This document shows, in pieces, positions 33,801 to 42,040 of a stretch of DNA of 64,000 nt. This stretch comes from Bryoerythrophyllum caledonicum (taxonomy: Eukaryota; Streptophyta; Bryopsida; Pottiales; Pottiaceae). The stretch is from assembly GCA_963971425.1 (NCBI GenBank), contig OZ020520.1, forward strand, positions 9,156,553-9,220,552, read 5' to 3'. Numbering within the stretch: the stretch's first letter is position 1; each line of letters starts with the position of its first letter. The notes below the pieces were generated by a model. The model ran no database searches, was not told the DNA's origin, and saw only the letters and a list, made by a program, of their open reading frames with translations. The translations under genes were made by a program, and so were the position numbers.

Positions 33801-36800
33801 AGTACTATGGGTGTCCAGATGAAACGAAAATTCTCCAGAGTCGATTTCATCTGCTCCCGATACAGTTTGCTCTTTTTTACCACCCTCTTCTATTTGGAAT
33901 GAAAAATCCATCTCACATAGGGGTTGTACCTTAGTGGTAGGCTGCATGCTGGGGCTGGGATTTTCCCTACTCCCTTGGCCAGTTTCTTTCTCCATTATGG
34001 CCACCATGTTGCATCCTAACATCAGCCCCCACCGTTTCTGCTCAATCTCCCGTCTCCATTCTTCCTCCTCCTGTTGTTGCTCGTTTCCTCTGGAGTTGTC
34101 TTCCTCCTTTTGTTGACTTTCTGGTGTTTGGATGTCCGGCCAGAGGTAGCTAGTGTTTAGTTGGTTGTGTGTTGCCAGTGTTGAAGTAAACACTGGACTT
34201 TGCAATTCACTCGGATTCTCCTGGGCCACCGTTCCACATTCTCCTCCCTCTGTAATTTCCAGACATCCAAGTCCTTCACGGTTCATCTGCATCCTTTGAA
34301 GATTCAATCGCTCCCCTGGACTTCTGGGTTGTACCAGTCTGTTTTTGTCTACAGGTGTTGACATATTCTCTGGACCACCATGTTCAGAGAGCTTCAACTC
34401 TTCTGGACCACCATGTTCTGACAACTCCAGATTGACTTCGTGGGTTATTTGCTCTGTCTGATTTTCTTCTGCTAGAGTTGTTGTAGCATCTGAACTTCCC
34501 AAAAAAGTTGAAGTGATCTGCACTTGGTCTTCCGGACCTCTATCCTCCTTTTGCTGTATAATCCATCCCTGGATTGAGTCACCGGGAATCACTGGGAGGG
34601 CCTGGTCTTTCTCATAGAACCGATACGGCTTGAGTTTGTTAATGTTGACCAGTATCGGGTTGGGGTCGAAGTTGTCCACCTTTACTAGAAGAACTGTATT
34701 GTTCTGTAACCTGTACTGGATTCGGTAAGGTCCAAACCACCGACTCTTGAATTTGCCCGCGTGTTCCTTATGGCCCTTTGGATACCATAAAACATGATCT
34801 CCAATCTGGAAGTTTTTCTGCTTGTAGTGTTGCTGACTCCAGAGCGCTCGGTCCCACTGCCGTTTGCCAACTTGCTCCTGGGCCACTGTTCGGTATGTGT
34901 CCACCTGTTCCAGATCTGCAATTCGAGCTGTCAGGACACGTGTAGACGTATAGTCCAGAGAACCTTCCGATGTCCGGGTTGGAATCAGATACTCCGTTGG
35001 CATCAATGGATGTAAGCCATATACCAACTGGAATGGTGTATGTCCCGTTGATACCTTGTATGCGGTTCGGTAGGAGAACAACACAGTATGGAGATGTTCA
35101 TCCCAGTCCGTGCGCTTCTCATTCACCAACTTTGTGAGGAGCTGACCAATCACCTTGTTGGTAGATTCCGCTTGACCATTACCCTGTGGATAGTATGTTG
35201 TAGAAGTCCGGTGCTGGAGTAGAAAATGGTCCACCATATACTCTATTGTCTCATTGATAAAGTGGGAGCCTTGGTCGCTGACAAGTGTCAAAGGACACCC
35301 GTACCTGGTCAGTATCTGTTCATACAGAAACCTTGCAGTAACAACAGCGGAGTTTGTTTTCAAAGCCCGAGCCTCGACCCACTTGGTAGCGTAATCCGTT
35401 GCCACCAGAATATACCGACACCCAGTTCTGGACGCCATAGGTTTAATGGGCCCAATAAAGTCCAGACCCCACTTCATAAAGGGCTCCGCTGGCATGCTGG
35501 TAACTAGTTGGGCCAGCCCAGTGTTGGCCATCCCGCCCACACGTTGACATTTATCACAAGCTCGACAATATTCAGATACGTCTCTATGCAGGGCTGGCCA
35601 CCAATATCCAGCATCCAGAATTTTCCGGGCTGTAATATCCTGCGAAAAATGGCCACCCCCAACTCCAGCATGTAGCTCCCGCATGACCATTTCTGCTTGA
35701 ACTGGGTCCAGTACTCGACGGATAACCAAATCCTGCCCCCTCTTGTGCAACACTCCAGATATGAGGGTGAACGGCAATGATTTGAGGATGAGCTTTCGTT
35801 GTTCATCCTTGGTCAATTCTGGACGTAAATGTCCAGTACGGAGGTAGGCCGTCACATCTTGTAACCACTCTGGGTTCACGTAAAATAGGCCAGCATCTCC
35901 AGTCTGATCCTCAACTCCAGTGGCTGGTTCCCCATTGGGTAATCTGGACAACGCATCTGCTATGCCATGAGTCTTGCCTGGTTTGTAAACCATAGTGAAG
36001 TCGTACTCTTGAAACAGCAAGAGCCATCGTGCAATTCTCCCGGATACCTGCGGTTTATTGACCAGGTACACTAAAGCCATATGATCCACATAAAAGATAA
36101 TTTTATTGCCCAACAAATAATGTCTGTACTTGTTTAGCGTGTATACCATCGCCAGAGCCTCCCGTTCTGTCGTGGTGTAATTCTTCTCAGCTGAATTCAA
36201 CAGTCGAGAAGCATAGGAGATGGGCTGGTCACATTTCCCAGTGGGATTCTGGGCCAACATAACTCCCACGGCGATGTTTGATGCATCAGTATGTATGTGG
36301 AACTCCAGATCCCAGTGTGGCACAATTAGAATCGGGGCATTCTGGTACTTCTCCTTGATATCCAGCCAAGCTTTCGCGCATTGTTCAGTCCAGATGAACT
36401 CCTCGGTTTTTCGCATGAGCTTGGTAATAGGCTCCATGATGTGCGCATAAGACCGGATATAGCATCTGTTGAACTGGGCAAAGCCGTTAAACACCTGGAC
36501 ATCTCCAGGTTTTGTTGGTCTGGGCATATTGGCAATGGCCTCAATCTTCTTCGGGTCTGGAAATTTGCCGTCCCTGGACACGACATGGCCCAATATGATT
36601 CCAGAGTATACCAGTAGTGCACATTTGTCCGGGTTCAGACTTATGCCGTACTCCCGACACTTAATAAAGCACAATCGAAGTTTCTCCAGGTGAGTGAAAA
36701 TATCACTATAGACGCTGAAGTCGTCCAGAAACAACTTCATGAAATCGTCAATGTATTCCCGAAAAGCTCTGTTTACCGCTCTCTGGTATGTGGGTGGAGC

Positions 36801-37250
36801 ATTCTTGAGTCCGAATGGCATTACCATCCAGACGAAAGCTCCCCAATCTGTAACAAATGTTGTCTTGTATCTATCCTCTGGGGCAATCTGGATCTGATGA
36901 TATCCAGAATACCCGTCCAGGAAGGAGTACATCTCATGCCCGGCGACAGTATCCAGTACTTCCTCCGTAAAAGGCAACGGATATGGATCCTTCTTGGTTG
37001 CCGCATTCAACTTCCGAAAATCTACGCAGATACGCAATTTTCCATTCTTCTTCGGCACTATGACTATTGGTGATAGCCAGGTGGCATCTTCCACAGGTGT
37101 GATGAATCCAGCCTGTAGCAATTTGTCCAGATCCCGCTTAACAATGCTGGCATAGTTAGGATTCATCCGGTATCTGGCTTGATGTGCTGGAAGAATATCC
37201 TTGTCCAGCTCAATCCGATGTTGGGCTATGGAAGGGGGAATTCCCTTCAA
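30825..37250 (-). CDS. B pol: RT, RNase H, integrase with ~1240-residue C-terminal extension
   Basis: An open frame of 2141 codons counted from the first in-frame ATG; coding similarity (FAWTYKDL) continues upstream of it. RT spans ~20-240 with the box LFLDDF (~173-178). RNase H spans ~315-440 (HTDAS, YTTTEREALAMVY, YVDHMAL). The integrase HHCC finger spans ~526-570. The core has Asp ~597 (GLDFIG), Asp ~659 (VSDQGSHF) and Glu ~695 (GQAEST), giving DD35E spacing. The integrase tail (GDHVLWYPKG, WFGPYRIQYRL) ends near 900. The extension is charged and low complexity, with a doubled LSEHGGPE phrase. It then holds a globular-looking block (about 1660-1900; WKDIHDDAWAAS, ELVRDFVEGF, VRGVPVAISLEIIQEALGI) like plant-transposon accessory domains, and ends in a Ser/Pro-rich, then helical tail. 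Its integrity and length are unusual. Confidence 0.85.
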   Translation of the reverse strand: MKGIPPSIAQHRIELDKDILPAHQARYRMNPNYASIVKRDLDKLLQAGFITPVEDATWLSPIVIVPKKNGKLRICVDFRKLNAATKKDPYPLPFTEEVLDTVAGHEMYSFLDGYSGYHQIQIAPEDRYKTTFVTDWGAFVWMVMPFGLKNAPPTYQRAVNRAFREYIDDFMKLFLDDFSVYSDIFTHLEKLRLCFIKCREYGISLNPDKCALLVYSGIILGHVVSRDGKFPDPKKIEAIANMPRPTKPGDVQVFNGFAQFNRCYIRSYAHIMEPITKLMRKTEEFIWTEQCAKAWLDIKEKYQNAPILIVPHWDLEFHIHTDASNIAVGVMLAQNPTGKCDQPISYASRLLNSAEKNYTTTEREALAMVYTLNKYRHYLLGNKIIFYVDHMALVYLVNKPQVSGRIARWLLLFQEYDFTMVYKPGKTHGIADALSRLPNGEPATGVEDQTGDAGLFYVNPEWLQDVTAYLRTGHLRPELTKDEQRKLILKSLPFTLISGVLHKRGQDLVIRRVLDPVQAEMVMRELHAGVGGGHFSQDITARKILDAGYWWPALHRDVSEYCRACDKCQRVGGMANTGLAQLVTSMPAEPFMKWGLDFIGPIKPMASRTGCRYILVATDYATKWVEARALKTNSAVVTARFLYEQILTRYGCPLTLVSDQGSHFINETIEYMVDHFLLQHRTSTTYYPQGNGQAESTNKVIGQLLTKLVNEKRTDWDEHLHTVLFSYRTAYKVSTGHTPFQLVYGLHPLMPTEYLIPTRTSEGSLDYTSTRVLTARIADLEQVDTYRTVAQEQVGKRQWDRALWSQQHYKQKNFQIGDHVLWYPKGHKEHAGKFKSRWFGPYRIQYRLQNNTVLLVKVDNFDPNPILVNINKLKPYRFYEKDQALPVIPGDSIQGWIIQQKEDRGPEDQVQITSTFLGSSDATTTLAEENQTEQITHEVNLELSEHGGPEELKLSEHGGPENMSTPVDKNRLVQPRSPGERLNLQRMQMNREGLGCLEITEGGECGTVAQENPSELQSPVFTSTLATHNQLNTSYLWPDIQTPESQQKEEDNSRGNEQQQEEEEWRREIEQKRWGLMLGCNMVAIMEKETGQGSRENPSPSMQPTTKVQPLCEMDFSFQIEEGGKKEQTVSGADEIDSGEFSFHLDTHSTEELCEQDLVLSRLEGNWVSTDNFSRKDNFFWMKPLSFNQDENYHPVTKASSTENSGQYKQTLFMMDGKIGMKNVSSRMDEKHPDMRNGNPASSWGEKRQAEGVLFCEQKELRELKAKSREQRVESREERVRSAEGTESSERGRKNIRVLRIARAVKLQRTPPPQQTQHSLCHQTRSLKVQTPPRVQAPTVGKSARETSAAWSRGGGEQAKGDVKECRSKTRVPRYNGKHTWQYEVERVTEETPTKIRTSNNTGNNLDQHQRHQESGHHQRTTERVIKTSNTTRATSTNNKARAIKTSGKTAEATAPGIKKQDFPTTTRVAEGTGGVVKIVKDKQITEVAAPKYYSNEHEEDPDVKPPKVVETKNIAPTGEYSGEVIQNQDGRHNWKMAGATSGLPKYSEPRPDVLDMSPNFTVSGPELSTPGPILRMESRTPQTTPPGRGAPLEVTTSPDEDPVPPAFLVTVAPFTAVIHLTEVSGLDKMEERSTIRRKETQLDARAPKQLRIPSKVNRKLNLQFIPFKCWQNWKDIHDDAWAASVGLGSFYEYTWPSPREELVRDFVEGFIHEKPDSLTLESPVQSVVRGVPVAISLEIIQEALGIEGKQIHMISRGAKETRGLYQRRFGLTAKHFTSDGVHLVGFPAFYQVRIQALVEVLCVKKRSSHASNELMTHLYTALENKDHDHDWTPLVLSGLRRMLTRVHLGGMTEIPGAELIDTLLRRWFPDEEEYTDNEVQMDHRISPTAVPLELHTGTAPGQTIQAPISLSPELLPAPYPNRRSSRLQSQKRASFQSLVRPQKTKKIRPTHSPSTPQTLATDSTEDLDSLELREMERGVVTSSQRKSSPAATEEGVAISSPLPRITRSFRRLKKHLEMADESPPQSRPAPSTLPQEPYDTASERAALPVPKNLSLDLDAPVQRASTDNRTGEPPRSMVQNLEVEQAILHIQQQTQAVESEFQEATYYLDLSSKALSKTRTLQEQLDKERPTRVESLQENS

Positions 37251-37312
37251 ATCTTTGTACGTCCAGGCAAAGACATCCTTATACTCCCGAAAGAGTGTCT
37301 CTGCTTGTGCTG

Positions 37313-37591
37313 CTAGTTCCGGATCGGGGGCTCTCCTAGATCTCCGGGTCCGTCCGGTCCTCTCGGGGGCAAATCGTATGCCCCCTGTGATGAATTCTCG
37401 CCAATCACCTCCATATCTACTGGATTTCTCCGGTTCGCCGTACTCTCCTCTGAGCTTGGATTCCGGTAGCCTGTAGTGTCATCTGCCTCGGCTGTCTGCT
37501 CCTGAATCCTTGGTAGGATTCGTCTCCTCTCTTGCTGTGCTTGGAATCTTGCTGCGAACTCCATGTCTAGACCTTCATAGTCTCCCTCCAT
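37313..37591 (-). CDS. B small ORF upstream of pol
   Basis: 92 codons, charged, Glu/Arg-rich start (MEFAARFQAQQERRRIL) and Pro/Gly-rich end, overlapping the upstream part of the pol reading region in another frame. It lies where the end of a gag-protease protein would be expected, but no knuckle or DGG/DSG motif is present. Function unknown. Confidence 0.35.
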   Translation of the reverse strand: MEGDYEGLDMEFAARFQAQQERRRILPRIQEQTAEADDTTGYRNPSSEESTANRRNPVDMEVIGENSSQGAYDLPPRGPDGPGDLGEPPIRN

Positions 37592-37599
37592 CCTGTAGC

Positions 37600-38437
37600 A
37601 AGTGCTGCCACTGTATATTGCGATTTCTCTGTTGTATCACTCCAGCAGTGCGCTTCTCCAGTAATCCAGTGTGCGGTCCTCCAGTCAGTTACCTCCTTCA
37701 GTACTGCTATTGTAACCTGCACCTGTTCTGGTCTCTGCTACTGTCCTGTTTCTACACCCAGATCACCCTCCTCATACCAGTAGTCAGTAGTACCTGCTCT
37801 TCATTCAGGTTAGGTCCTTTCCCGGTTCTAGATCATTTCTTTCGCCGTCAAATATTCTCTGCCAACATTCTCCCTGGGATAACACTGGTCCAGCCACTGT
37901 TTCCTTTCTGGTTCATTTCCCACGGGATGTCTGGATCTGATTTCCAGCTCCACCCTTGCTTCTTACCTAATTCCTTTGAGTCTTAGGTCTCAGTTTTGCC
38001 CTAACTGTTCTCAACTGGTTTAGGTTTTCTTCTCTTGTTTTTCTTTCCTCCCTACACTTTTGTTGCATATGTTGTTTGTCCTTCCTTTTTCTGGTTTTTA
38101 TGGTTTTTATGCTTTCATTGTAATTTTTAGTGAATATCCAGATGTCTAATAAATATCTAGGGTTATTTCCAGTTCATGTCTAGTTTTGCCCAGATTCTTC
38201 ACTGATATATCCAGTAAATGTCCAGATTCTTCATTTATGTCCAGATTTATATATAATTTTTCCCAGATGTTTCACTGGTTCTATCATCTATGTTCCATTA
38301 CTAATTTTTGTTTAACATACTTCGATGACAATCAGCCACACACATTTCCATTCCATCCAATTGTTGCAGAACTGTGAAATGTTTTGGATTTGGAACTTAC
38401 CTCAGTAACACTGGACTATCCCCCTTTTGACGTAGGA
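37600..38437 (-). other. B non-coding stretch with internal hairpin-polypurine module
   Basis: T-rich on the plus strand, with no supported frame. TCCAG recurs densely (five copies in 38101-38280). In sense orientation, at about 38470-38405, lies a stem-loop (GGATCAGAGGACTGATCC) followed by ACGTCAAAAGGGGGATAG. This is the same arrangement as the terminal polypurine tract at 29720-29770. Confidence 0.65.
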
Positions 38438-38968
38438 TCAGTCCTCTGATCCAGATCTGGACAAGTCTTGGCTGCACGATGTCTCCTCCAGTGTATCGTC
38501 CCCCAGACCACTGCTCCAAGGTTCCAATGCGAGTACCCGAGTCACTGCAAGTGTCCGGGTGTCGTATGTAGAGGTGCTGGGTGCGCCACTGTCCGTTTGT
38601 TGCTGGGGTCTAGATGCAGACACGGGATCTGCTGGTGGAGAGTCCAAAGGTAGTCTTCGGGAGTTGTGCAACTCCAGTTCCTGGATTGTAATCTTGGACG
38701 TCTCCCTGTAACGTGGAGTAGGTCGGGGATGACTCTGATTAGGGTGATAGGAGTCTGGACACTCCAGATGTCGCAAGATGCCCCGTTGTAATTCTTCAGG
38801 TGTGAGATGGTCACAACCGGACGGACTGTTTGGGGCGGTGTAGAAGTCCTCCTCCTCTTTAAAGCCCCGGTAGTGTTGATTACCGACGTACGGGTCAAAG
38901 GCTGCAATGGATTGTGCCAATGAGAGCTGCGCCTCACTGTTGGGCTCTTCGTTCGTCCTTGACCCCAT
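38438..38968 (-). CDS. B 5' ORF of unknown function
   Basis: 176 codons from ATG 38968, the first frame in the sense direction. It is Ser/Pro/Glu-rich, with LTPEELQRGILRHLECPDSY and TIQELELHNSRRLPL as the most ordered-looking parts. No gag domain, zinc knuckle or protease motif is seen. It might be a strongly diverged structural protein, an accessory protein or captured sequence. Confidence 0.4.
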   Translation of the reverse strand: MGSRTNEEPNSEAQLSLAQSIAAFDPYVGNQHYRGFKEEEDFYTAPNSPSGCDHLTPEELQRGILRHLECPDSYHPNQSHPRPTPRYRETSKITIQELELHNSRRLPLDSPPADPVSASRPQQQTDSGAPSTSTYDTRTLAVTRVLALEPWSSGLGDDTLEETSCSQDLSRSGSED

Positions 38969-39079
38969 TCACCTTGAGTTGGTCAATTAGTCGGGGCTAC
39001 TACAGATACCGCAGTGAACGTCACCAGTGTTGGGAAGTACTGTCCATCACTGGAGTGAACTGTAGTGTAGGATTTCCTT

Positions 39080-39305
39080 TGGGTATCCGCTGGACTTCAC
39101 TCCAGCTGGGTATTGACAAGGTATCCTCCAGACTTCACTCCAGCAGGGTATCGACAGGGTATCCTCCAGACTTCACTCCAGCAGGGTATCGACAGGGTAT
39201 CCTCCAGACTTCACTCCAGCAGGGTATCGACAGGGTATCCTCCAGACTTCACTCCAGCAGGGTATCGACAGGGTATCCTCCAGACTTCACTCCAGCAGGG
39301 TATGA
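39080..39305. repeat. 38-bp tandem repeat, five copies plus a partial, in B's leader
   Basis: Units start near 39111, 39149, 39187, 39225 and 39263 and follow GTATCGACAGGGTATCCTCC plus AGACTTCACTCCAGCAGG. A diverged partial unit precedes them at about 39083. Copies are nearly identical, so the array is recent. It lies in the sense leader between the LTR and the first ORF. Confidence 0.9.
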
Positions 39306-39486
39306 CGCAGGTAGATGCCAAACTTCTTCCGTCTGTGACTGTCTGTGCTGTCTGTGTCAGCCAGCAGCTGTTTGTACTGTTTCGCTGCCGCTTGATGAAC
39401 CACCGCTTGCTACTCGCCAGTAGACTGTGATCTTGCGTTGCGGGTCAACAAGAGCCACTTGATCCGAACTTATGCATGGTCGCCAA

Positions 39487-40391
39487 TGTTAAAGGGAAAA
39501 TTCACCTCATGGTCGAATGAACAATTATCTCTATGCTCATTCAAACTACAGTGCAGGGCAATAAGACAAAAGTCCCGATCCGGACCTTTACTGAGTCTAA
39601 AACTCCAGAATTGATCTAGATCTGAATCTAGATCTGAGTCTAGAGTTAGTTAGAATTGCGTTTCTGCTGTTTTGCTTAAGTTTAACCCACAGATCTGAAG
39701 TTTCCACACTCACTTACAGCAAACCAAACTATACCCACAACAATTCGGGACTTGATTCTAACTCTTAGGTACAGAAATGATGTTGGGTTGAGTAAATCGG
39801 CCTAGATCTATATCAAATCTAGTGTTTTCAAGCCGAATCTCTAATACCCACAACCAAATGTAACTCCAAATGATCTTCTAACTACAAGATCCTACTCACA
39901 CATTCACACCCTCACACAAAACACATCGTAGATAGTAGCAAAGTCTTGCTTTACTTCCTCAAACGTTCATAAACCTCTTCCATACTCCATACAACTCAAG
40001 ATTCACACAATACGTCCACTTCCTAGCTCTCTAACTCCACTTCTACAATCTAGTCTAACACACACCAAGAGCTCCGCACACACATACACACCACGAGAAG
40101 AGAAGAGAGAGCCCATCCCCCCAAGGAGTGGCTCTCTAACCCCTCCAAACCCTAATCCTCCACAATGGATGAAAGCTGTCCGAATGGATGTTATCCAGGT
40201 CCGGACAGTTTCATCCAAAATCTGGACAGTTCATCCAAAGTCCCGACTGGACAGTTTCATCCACTGCCAGTCCGGACAGTCTCATCCACTGTCCAGATTC
40301 ATCCACTGGTTTACTTTCTAACCATAACTACTGAATAACTTCGAAAAATTACTACCTGGAGCTCATAAGAAGCCTAAATCCCCGGTTAACA
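39487..40391 (-). repeat. B 5' LTR (right copy, 905 bp)
   Basis: Nearly identical to 28816-29719, with about five differences by eye. In sense orientation the LTR is followed by TTGGCGACCATGCATAAG, the candidate primer-binding site (TGGCGACC fits an acceptor ending GGTCGCCA). The matching tRNA was not identified. Confidence 0.95.
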
Positions 40392-40396
40392 TGTGA

Positions 40397-41204
40397 GTAG
40401 AGACATCTCGAGGGGCTAGGATATCCGGGTTAGATAGGTAGAGTGAGGTCCGGGACTTGTGCTCCAGACTTTTCACCGGTGGGACCGGGAAGAGTTGCTT
40501 TACCGGATGGGATCCGGGAAGCCCACGGCTATTTATGATAGCCTCCCTTAAGTGGGAAGTGTTTGGATTGGTAGGGAGTAGGGGGTGACATCCCCCTTCT
40601 CTCGGTACACCGGGAGACATCCCGGCTAAGCCTGAGTTTGGTGAATTCCGGGATTATTACCGTTGCAGTGGATGAGTTCCGACGATCCCTGTGGAAGGTT
40701 GTTTTGCTCATATGATTTGCTTAGTACTAACTTGTTGTGAGTCTTGTATCTTCTTGCTTTGATTCATTGGGTGTGGTTGTAGTTGGAACCCGGGCTTGCG
40801 TGACCGGTTTACCGGGACAAGTTCCCAGTAGATTGTGAAGACCGGTTAACCGGCTGCGACCATTTTAACTCTTTCAAGGTGTAGGGTTAGATTGTGGATA
40901 TTGTGGCCTCTGGACTGCGAGAACGGAGGGCAGTGACTTTCCGGGCACTGTAAAAACTTACCGGAAATCTACTTTGACGCTCAACAGAGTTTAACTGAAA
41001 CACATTTGGTTACTTGTTATCGGTGACTAAGGTACCGGGGAAGCCATCCTCCGGGATGTGCCGAGGTATTATGTGTGTGAATTATTGTTAAGATTTAAAG
41101 AGTTTGATGCACGATAAAAATCCCTGGAAACGATCTGGTAAGGTGGGCTTGCTTAAGGTTAATTTCGGTTAATTTTGAGAATAACGAACCACTAGACTAC
41201 GACA
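40397..41204 (+). mobile_element. Element A, 5' LTR, right piece
   Basis: Resumes after B and its TGTGA duplication and ends ACTACGACA. It is rich in ACCGG/CCGGG words like the left piece. Confidence 0.8.
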
Positions 41205-41438
41205 TGATTTTTGGCGCCGCTTCCGGGGATCTTTGGTTGTGTTGAACTTTTTATGTCTTGCATGTGATTGTTGATTTTTTTGGTAACCGGGACTTGACCG
41301 GGACTTTAGTGGTGACCGGTATACTTTTGTTTGAATTAATCCGGTTGATCTTGTTACTTGTGTTATTTTCTTTGAATTCTTGTTCAATAAGCTGCAAGTG
41401 TGGGTATTGACATGTGGGCTATTCTAGATTTGTTCTAG
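41205..41438 (+). promoter_or_regulatory. Element A primer-binding site and leader
   Basis: TTTTTGGCGCCGCTTCCGGGGA begins a few bases after the LTR (core 41212-41229). This is the form commonly found after plant Ty3/gypsy LTRs of the Athila/Tat type, usually ascribed to a tRNA primer. A short leader follows, up to the gag start at about 41439. Confidence 0.8.
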
Positions 41439-42040
41439 GTGCGATACATGAGAAGGAGTTCAAGGGACACAACGGGAGTAAGGAGGTCTACGAGGATAAG
41501 TTCGTTTGAAGGTGTGCCTAACCGGTATTTGTCCCAGGCATCTTCTCCGGAGGAACCTAGTTCAGGAGGAGAAGTTTCAAGACTTGGAGACCGGGAGGAT
41601 CTTAGTGTGCAACAACCGGAGGGGGAGGAAGTTGGCAACGCATCCGAAAGGGTAACCTTTCAATTTCCAAACCATCCTCCGCTAAGACTTCACTCCGGGT
41701 TGACAATTGTTGAAGAGAGTATCCCCGGAGAGTCTATAGTTGATTTACCTATTGCTGATACCGGGAGACTCCGGAGATTTTCTAATCTCCCGGTTGTCCC
41801 GAGACCGGCTACTGACACTATGGCTCGACCGGGAACCCAGTTAAAATATAAAAAGTTTAGATGCGACAGCAGCCAAGACGCCGATGAGTGGATCAAGGAG
41901 TTCGAGGTCACCATAGATACCAACCAGGAGGATCCGGCAACCCGGTTGAGGATTTTTCCCGGTTTGCTAAGAGGTGAGGCTCTACTTTGGTTTGATGATG
42001 TAGACGCGGATGTGAAGGCGGATTGGGCCACTTTGTCCGC
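41439..42040 (+). pseudogene. Element A gag region, first part
   Basis: Encodes an Arg/Ser/Glu-rich start (RRSTRISSFEGVPNRYL) and the beginning of a retrotransposon gag domain (DADEWIKEFEVT, GLLRGEALLWFDDV). It is interrupted at 42040 by solo LTR D. As a fossil it belongs to A together with 44350-45065 and 54193-55514. A is broken by at least four insertions in this window. Confidence 0.75.

Larger units (their letters stand above)
28816..40391 (-). mobile_element. Element B: young Ty3/gypsy element, minus sense, inserted in A's LTR
   Basis: The 11,576-bp element has ~905-bp LTRs and the 5-bp duplication TGTGA at 28811-28815 and 40392-40396. In sense order: LTR (40391-39487), primer-site candidate TTGGCGACCATGCATAAG, leader with a 38-bp array, a 176-codon ORF, an internal hairpin-plus-polypurine module, a 92-codon ORF, a 2141-codon RT-RNaseH-integrase ORF with a long extension, an accessory coiled-coil ORF, polypurine tract AAAAGGGGGAT, LTR. 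No gag or protease domain was recognised. The LTRs differ at about five positions by eye, so the insertion is recent. It appears largely whole, with very few breaks at most. Confidence 0.9.

Noticed and set aside
39111-39300. 38-bp repeats as a CRISPR array
   Set aside because: Units are directly tandem with no unique spacers, in the leader of a plant retrotransposon.
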